A stretch of DNA of 64,000 nt from Euphorbia lathyris (lineage: Eukaryota; Streptophyta; Magnoliopsida; Malpighiales; Euphorbiaceae), in the NCBI RefSeq assembly GCF_963576675.1, contig NC_088911.1:76103256-76167255 (forward strand). The letters run 5' to 3'. Below are positions 58,881-64,000 of the stretch, in pieces; the first letter of the stretch is position 1; each line of letters starts with the position of its first letter. The notes under the pieces were generated by a model that was not told the DNA's origin, searched no databases, and worked only from the letters and a program-made list of their open reading frames with translations. Both the position numbers and the translations under genes were made by a program.

Positions 58881-59183
58881 TATGATTTGTTACACGTGTT
58901 ATGGTGTATTGGTGCAAGTGGATATTTGCCCGGTTTGCCATAATTCGAACCGTTTGTTATTCTGAGTATTCAATTCTATGATGATGGATTTCCTATCTCT
59001 AAGTGACTCAGTATTCACAACATATGTATATTCACTCAGCATAGGATGATTCCTCAATATATCTATCTACTCAGCACAGAATCTTTTCTAGGCATTTGTA
59101 TTAACTCAGCATAGACTATTAGGCTCAATATCTAGTAGTTGGTCAGCATGACAATTACTCAACATTTATTCAACTACTTTAGA
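58881..59183 (-). other. pol-ORF3 spacer with CTCAGC-type motif array, element B
   Basis: CTCAGT or CTCAGC words occur near 59008, 59035, 59070 and 59105, with degenerate forms (GGTCAGCATG, CTCAACATT) between. The sequence otherwise differs from the spacer in element A, so the motif outlasts its context. Confidence 0.55.
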
Positions 59184-62100
59184 TTATTGAAGAGGATTAG
59201 ACATACCAATGGCTTCCCTTAGTGTATTGAATTGTTCACGAGCCAAAGGTTTAGTGAAGATATCTGCAAGCTGTTCATTTGTTGGCACATAGGTCAGCTT
59301 GATCTCATCCTTTAGTACGTGATCTCTGATGAAGTGATGCCTTATGCTGACATGCTTCATCCTGCTGTGTTGGATAGGATTCTTTGATAGATCAATGGCA
59401 CTCTTATTGTCACATTTGATCTCTATTGTCTTCATTGTTACTCCATAATCCTCGAGCTGTTGCTTTATCCATAGGACTTGAGCAACACAGCTTCCAGCAG
59501 CAACGTACTCAGCTTCAGTTGTAGACAGGGCAACTGATGCTTGCTTCTTGCTAAACCATGATACTAGACAACTTCCAAGAAAATGACATCCTCCTGATGT
59601 ACTTTTGCGTTCTAGCTTGTCTCGTCCATAGTCAGCATCAGTGTATCCAATGAGTGTGAAGTCATTTAAGGCTGGATACCATAAACCTGCATCAATTGAG
59701 CTCTGCAAATATCTAAAAATTCTTTTTACAGCAATTAGATGAGATTCCCTGGGGTCAGCTTGATATCTAGCACAATAACATACTGAGTATTGAATATCAG
59801 GTCTACTAGCAGTGAGGTAGAGTAAGGAACCAATCATACCTCTATAGAGTTTGCTATCAACTGACTTACTCTTTTCATCCTTGCATAGGACAGTATCAGT
59901 ACCCATGGGGGTTGATATTTGTTTGCATTCTTCCATGCTGAACTTCTTTAACATTTCCTTAGCGTATTTAGACTGACTAATAAATATGCCATTCTTACCT
60001 TGCTTTATTTGAAGTCCAAGGAAGAAGCTGAGTTCACCCATCATAGACATTTCGAACTCAGTTTGCATCTGTTTGCTAAACTCTTGGCATAAAGATTCGT
60101 CAGTAGCACCAAATATTATATCATCCACATATATTTGTGCAAGTAAGGTATGTTTCCCCTTTTTCTTAATAAACAAGGTTGTGTCAGCTTTTCCTCTGAC
60201 ATAATTCCTGGTTAGTAGGAAGTTGGTCAACCTTTCATACCAAGCTCTTGGAGCTTGCTTCAGGCCATACAAGGCCTTTTTAAGTTTATAAACGTGGTTT
60301 GGAAATTTTGGATCTTCAAAACCGGGAGGTTGATTAACATAAACCTCTTCGTTTATAAAACCATTAAGGAATGCGCTTTTGACATCCATTTGATATAATT
60401 TAAAGTTCATGAAACTAGCATATGCACATAATATGCGTATTGCTTCCAACCTAGCAACATGTGCAAACGTTTCACCATAGTCTATCCCTTCTTGCTGACT
60501 ATAGCCTTGAGCTACTAGTCGAGCTTTGTTCCTAATTACATTTCCATGTTCATCTAGTTTGTTTCTAAAAACCCACTTAGTTCCTATGGATTTTTGATTC
60601 CTAGGTTTCGGTACTAAATCCCATACCTCATTTCTTGTGAATTGATCAAGCTCTTCCTGCATAGCGTTGATCCAATACTCATCATGCTCAGCATCAGCAA
60701 AATTCTTTGGTTCATGAATTGATACGAAGGCAACGTTGCAAAGAAATTTTCTAAGCTGATCTCTAGTCATTACTTTGTTATTTGCATCGTCAAGGATGGA
60801 CTTCTCTGAATGTCCTCTTGGAATTTTTATCTCCTTGGGTAGTGTTGAGTTGTTTGGAACAGGTGTTTCTACAATCTCTGCAGGGACAGATTGGTCAGCA
60901 AAGGTAATTTCAGTTTCAATTTTACCTTGGCTCAATCCTTGAACTGATGGCTCAGTATGCACATTTTGATCAGCAGACACTGAGTTGGGTTCTTCCTCTG
61001 TATGTTGAGTTATTCTTCCTGCAGGGTCAGTTTCATCGAAATCTACATGGACTGACTCTTCCATAACTTGGGTTCTTTTATTATAAATTCTATATGCTTT
61101 ACTGTTTGTTGAGTATCCTAGAAAGATCGCTTCGTCAGCTTTGGCATCAAATTTTGCCAGATTATCTTTGGTGTTGAGTATGAAACACTTACACCCAAAG
61201 GCACGAAAGTATCCAATATTGGGCTTTCGTCCTTTCCAAAGTTCATAAGGGGTTTTCTTTAGTATAGGTCTTACTAATGCTCTATTTAATATATAGCAGG
61301 CTGTATTGACTGCTTCTCCCCAAAAGTACTTTGGAAGCCTGTTTTCACTCAGCATTGTTCTAGCAATTTCTACTATTGTCCTATTCTTCCTTTCAACCAC
61401 TCCATTCTGTTGAGGAGTTCTAGGTGCAGAGAAATTGTGGTCAATGCCATTGGTTTCACAGAATTCATCAAACAATTGGTTTTTGAATTCTCCACCATTG
61501 TCACTTCTAATGTGAGCTACTCTTAGGTCTTTTTCATTTTCAACCTTTTTGACTAATGTGGTAAATACTTCAAATGTCTCATCCTTGCTACTTAGCAGGA
61601 TAACCCAAGTGTACCTAGAGAAATCATCTACAATAACTAAGGAAAATTTCTTACCTCCCAAGCTGAGTGGCTGGATAGGTCCGAAAAGATCCAAATGTAG
61701 TAATTCCAATGGTCTTTTGGTTGAGACAACCTTTTTGCTATGGAATGATTTTTTGATTTGTTTGCCTTGCTGACAAGCATTGCAGAGTTGATCTTTCTCA
61801 TACTTTAATTTTGGTAATCCCTCAACTAATTGCTTTCTAGCTATTTTGGCAAGAAGGTCCATGCTGACATGCCCAAGTCTCCTATGCCATAGCCAGGAGT
61901 TATCCTCTTTTGATACTAAGCATATACTCTTTGAAAATTCCTTTTCCAAGTTTAACATGTAAACATTTTCTACACGAGGGGCTGTTAAAATCAAATCATT
62001 TGTTTTTCCCTCGAGTATTTGGCACTTAGTATCATCAAATATAACCTTCCTTCCACTCTTGCAAAGCTGAGCTACGCTTAGAAGATTATACTTGAGACCT

Positions 62101-62312
62101 TTAACTAAGGAGACTGACTCAATTTTAGGGTTACCTCCGACAGTTCCTGAGCCGACTATCTTGCCCTTTTTGTTGTCTCCAAAGCTTACACTACCTCCTC
62201 GTTTAGGCTCTAGTGTGATGAACTGAGTTTCATCACCTGTCATGTGCCTTGAGCATGCGCTGTCTATATACCAAAGTTTTGATTTCTCCACGCATGTCAA
62301 GCTTACCTGCAT
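59184..62312 (-). CDS. SIRE-like element B pol polyprotein (1042 aa, open)
   Basis: Complete copia pol. Protease is near residue 17 ([12 protein letters not shown]). The integrase finger is H143, H148, C177, C180 and the DDE triad is D208, D271, E307 ([22 protein letters not shown]). Reverse transcriptase runs from about 550 with YVDD at 728-731. RNase H contains [19 protein letters not shown] and [14 protein letters not shown]. It ends [20 protein letters not shown]. The frame is the same as gag, and only TAG TCT AAA separates gag from the ATG at 62310-62312. One oddity is FAHVARLEA where element A and most copia RTs have FAPVARLEA. The order protease, integrase, RT, RNase H and the downstream ORF3 fit the SIRE/Maximus lineage. 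Confidence 0.93.
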   Translation of the reverse strand: MQVSLTCVEKSKLWYIDSACSRHMTGDETQFITLEPKRGGSVSFGDNKKGKIVGSGTVGGNPKIESVSLVKGLKYNLLSVAQLCKSGRKVIFDDTKCQILEGKTNDLILTAPRVENVYMLNLEKEFSKSICLVSKEDNSWLWHRRLGHVSMDLLAKIARKQLVEGLPKLKYEKDQLCNACQQGKQIKKSFHSKKVVSTKRPLELLHLDLFGPIQPLSLGGKKFSLVIVDDFSRYTWVILLSSKDETFEVFTTLVKKVENEKDLRVAHIRSDNGGEFKNQLFDEFCETNGIDHNFSAPRTPQQNGVVERKNRTIVEIARTMLSENRLPKYFWGEAVNTACYILNRALVRPILKKTPYELWKGRKPNIGYFRAFGCKCFILNTKDNLAKFDAKADEAIFLGYSTNSKAYRIYNKRTQVMEESVHVDFDETDPAGRITQHTEEEPNSVSADQNVHTEPSVQGLSQGKIETEITFADQSVPAEIVETPVPNNSTLPKEIKIPRGHSEKSILDDANNKVMTRDQLRKFLCNVAFVSIHEPKNFADAEHDEYWINAMQEELDQFTRNEVWDLVPKPRNQKSIGTKWVFRNKLDEHGNVIRNKARLVAQGYSQQEGIDYGETFAHVARLEAIRILCAYASFMNFKLYQMDVKSAFLNGFINEEVYVNQPPGFEDPKFPNHVYKLKKALYGLKQAPRAWYERLTNFLLTRNYVRGKADTTLFIKKKGKHTLLAQIYVDDIIFGATDESLCQEFSKQMQTEFEMSMMGELSFFLGLQIKQGKNGIFISQSKYAKEMLKKFSMEECKQISTPMGTDTVLCKDEKSKSVDSKLYRGMIGSLLYLTASRPDIQYSVCYCARYQADPRESHLIAVKRIFRYLQSSIDAGLWYPALNDFTLIGYTDADYGRDKLERKSTSGGCHFLGSCLVSWFSKKQASVALSTTEAEYVAAGSCVAQVLWIKQQLEDYGVTMKTIEIKCDNKSAIDLSKNPIQHSRMKHVSIRHHFIRDHVLKDEIKLTYVPTNEQLADIFTKPLAREQFNTLREAIGMSNPLQ
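62301..62309 (-). promoter_or_regulatory. Candidate 5' splice site just after gag, element B
   Basis: On the - strand CAG|GTAAGC begins right after the pol ATG. Element A has CAG|GTGAGC at the same place (53800-53808). Both match the plant donor consensus. In Drosophila copia a splice removes pol to make gag mRNA. Its use here is inference only. Confidence 0.35.
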
Positions 62313-62318
62313 TTTAGA

Positions 62319-63999
62319 CTATTCATTTTTAGGTACCCAATCCTTTTTGGGTCCTTTCATGTTAGTGTAAACAGGTGCAAAATCATATTTTAACTTGTGA
62401 CGACACACATTTGTGGTATGACCATTTTTTCCACAAAAGCCACACATGGTTACCTTTTGAGGGTGATATTGAGTGTGGTCAGCATTGTTATGCTGAGTAT
62501 GCCAGCATATTTTAGTTGTGTGACCTTTCTTACCACAGAGGTCGCATTTGACAGTTTTATTATGCCAGCACACAGCTTTTGTGTGTCCTCTCTTCCCACA
62601 ACAGCTACACTGGGTAAACTGTTTATGCTGACCAGTACCAGAGTACTCAGCATGGGATTTATTCTTAGTTGACCTGTTTATTTGGTTTTGTAGGATTGTC
62701 ACATCCTTTCTAAGTTTCCTAGACTCAGTTTGAACCTCCACGACAGACTTATGTAAGATTTGCATATTTGTATGTAAGTCTGAGTTGTCCTGGAGGAGAT
62801 ATCGGAGATCACTTAGTTTGACCTCCTCAATCTCGTCACAGCGCCTGCTGAGTGCCTTACTTCTTTTGTTACACTTTTTAATTAGTGTATATAAGTCACT
62901 CAGAGCATTTATCATTTCATTTCTAAGCAGGAATAGGGATGTTACCTCATTGTTGTTTTCTTCCTGCTCAGAATCTTCAGATAGGTTGATTTGCTCAGAC
63001 TGAGATCGGTCAGCTCCATCGTCTGCCATGAAACATATGTTGGCTGTTTCGTTTTGCTCAGCTTTGGTTGATGTTGACTCATCGCTGTCACTCCAAGTGG
63101 CCATCATTGCCTTTTTGCTTCCATTCTTGTCTTTCTTCAGACTGGGACAGCTTGACTTAATATGCCCAGTTTGATGGCATTCATAACATGTAACAGGCTT
63201 GGAGCTGTCCTTTTTGTATCTGGTGTCACTAGACTCGGCTTTGTATCTGTCTCCTCTCTTGTATGGCCGCTTACCATTTCTTTCATTTCTTCTGAATAGC
63301 TTTTTCATTTTTCTAGTAAACATGGCCATTTCCTCATCATCAGTTGATTCTCCTTCAGTGGAGTCAGCTTTCATCACTAGTGATTTTTGTTTCTTATCCT
63401 CAGATTTTTCTTTAGCTTCAAAGCTTTTCATTGAAATTTCATGAGTCAGCAAGGATCCGATTAGCTCATCATATTTATATGTGGTCAGGTCCTGAGCTTC
63501 TTCTACGGCTGTTTTCTTTGCTTGCCAGCTTTTGGGAAGACTTCGTAAGATCTTCTTCACTTGCTCTTCTTCAGTGAAGATCTTGCCGAGTCTTTTAAGC
63601 TCATTTATTATGTTAGTGAACCTGGCATTCATTGCTGAGATGTCCTCATTGTCGGTCATTTCAAACAGCTCATACAGTCGCATGTGTTGGTTTACTTTTG
63701 ACTCCTTGACCTTGTTGGTGCCTTCATAAGTTATTTCAAGCTTTTTCCAGATCTCCTGTACTGACTCACAACCTGAAATCTTATTGTATTCTGCAGCATC
63801 TAAAGCACAGTGAAGCATATTTATAGCCGAAGCATTATTTTGTAATTTTCTGAGGTCTTCCTCTGTCCACTCAGTTTCACTCTTGATAACTTTCTCGTTA
63901 TCAACAGTTTTATAAGGTATATGTGGACCTTGAACTATTGCAAGCCATGCACTCATATTTGTAACTTGAATAAAGTTCTTCATCCTATTCTTCCAGAAT
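62319..63999 (-). CDS. SIRE-like element B gag (N-terminus outside window)
   Basis: The frame stays open to the window edge (upstream codons read FWKNR before MKNFIQ), so the ATG at 63981-63983 is internal. Counting from that Met, the capsid-like part is about 1-200 (LEITYEGTNKVKESKVNQHM, ILRSLPKSWQAKKTAVEEAQ). The first zinc knuckle is C266-C279 (CYECHQTGHIKSSC). A charged linker and coiled-coil-like region follow to about 440. Three more CCHC knuckles are at C459, C480 and C514 (CSCCGKRGHTKAVC, CDLCGKKGHTTKIC, CGFCGKNGHTTNVC). The stop is TAG at 62319-62321, in frame with pol. No break is seen, unlike element A. Confidence 0.9.
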   Translation of the reverse strand, partial: FWKNRMKNFIQVTNMSAWLAIVQGPHIPYKTVDNEKVIKSETEWTEEDLRKLQNNASAINMLHCALDAAEYNKISGCESVQEIWKKLEITYEGTNKVKESKVNQHMRLYELFEMTDNEDISAMNARFTNIINELKRLGKIFTEEEQVKKILRSLPKSWQAKKTAVEEAQDLTTYKYDELIGSLLTHEISMKSFEAKEKSEDKKQKSLVMKADSTEGESTDDEEMAMFTRKMKKLFRRNERNGKRPYKRGDRYKAESSDTRYKKDSSKPVTCYECHQTGHIKSSCPSLKKDKNGSKKAMMATWSDSDESTSTKAEQNETANICFMADDGADRSQSEQINLSEDSEQEENNNEVTSLFLLRNEMINALSDLYTLIKKCNKRSKALSRRCDEIEEVKLSDLRYLLQDNSDLHTNMQILHKSVVEVQTESRKLRKDVTILQNQINRSTKNKSHAEYSGTGQHKQFTQCSCCGKRGHTKAVCWHNKTVKCDLCGKKGHTTKICWHTQHNNADHTQYHPQKVTMCGFCGKNGHTTNVCRHKLKYDFAPVYTNMKGPKKDWVPKNE

Positions 64000-64000
64000 G

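Overview
The window is nuclear DNA of a eudicot plant. It is AT-rich, with GT-AG (and two GC-AG) introns, tRNA-derived SINEs, miniature transposons, and several Ty1/copia elements. I cannot name the species.

Region 1 (about 1-31.5 kb, + strand) is the 3' three-quarters of one very large gene for a callose synthase (1,3-beta-glucan synthase). It best resembles the GSL8/CALS10 type. I place 39 exons joining in phase into 1442 codons plus stop (31524-31526); the 5' part of the gene lies before the window. The introns are loaded with insertions: a decayed copia element, three clear and one older SINE, three long-TIR Mutator-like MITEs, a foldback MITE, a paired repeat family, two very small LTR elements and an intact 914-bp TRIM.

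Region 2 (28109-51138) is an 11.5-kb direct tandem duplication, copy 1 at 28109-39622 and copy 2 at 39623-51138. I see only one substitution and a G14/G16 run-length difference between them. Each copy carries the TRIM, the last four callose synthase exons, an RE1-like copia fragment, and the 3' half of a SIRE-like copia element (LTR, an accessory ORF3, end of pol). The gene can use the copy 1 exons; the copy 2 exons are orphaned. The duplication is either very recent or an assembly artefact.

Region 3 (33.7-64 kb, all - strand) is nested retroelements. SIRE-like element A (LTR at 45229, ORF3, pol, end of gag) sits in the RE1-like fragment. A related element B (54448 to beyond the window) sits inside A's gag. 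The order on the - strand is gag, in-frame UAG, pol, spacer, ORF3, polypurine tract, LTR. ORF3 encodes about 980 residues with an N-terminal region like the 'putative plant transposon protein' domain. In both elements it has its own conserved TATA box and upstream block. A keeps ORF3 intact but has nonsense mutations in gag and pol; B keeps gag (as far as seen) and pol open but has a broken ORF3.

The most unusual signals are the ORF3 module with its promoter-like region, the U3 array of GCTGAGT-N8-ACTCAGC inverted repeats, the CTCAGC-type motif scattered through the noncoding parts of the element, the conserved UAG between gag and pol, and a Gag with four zinc knuckles.
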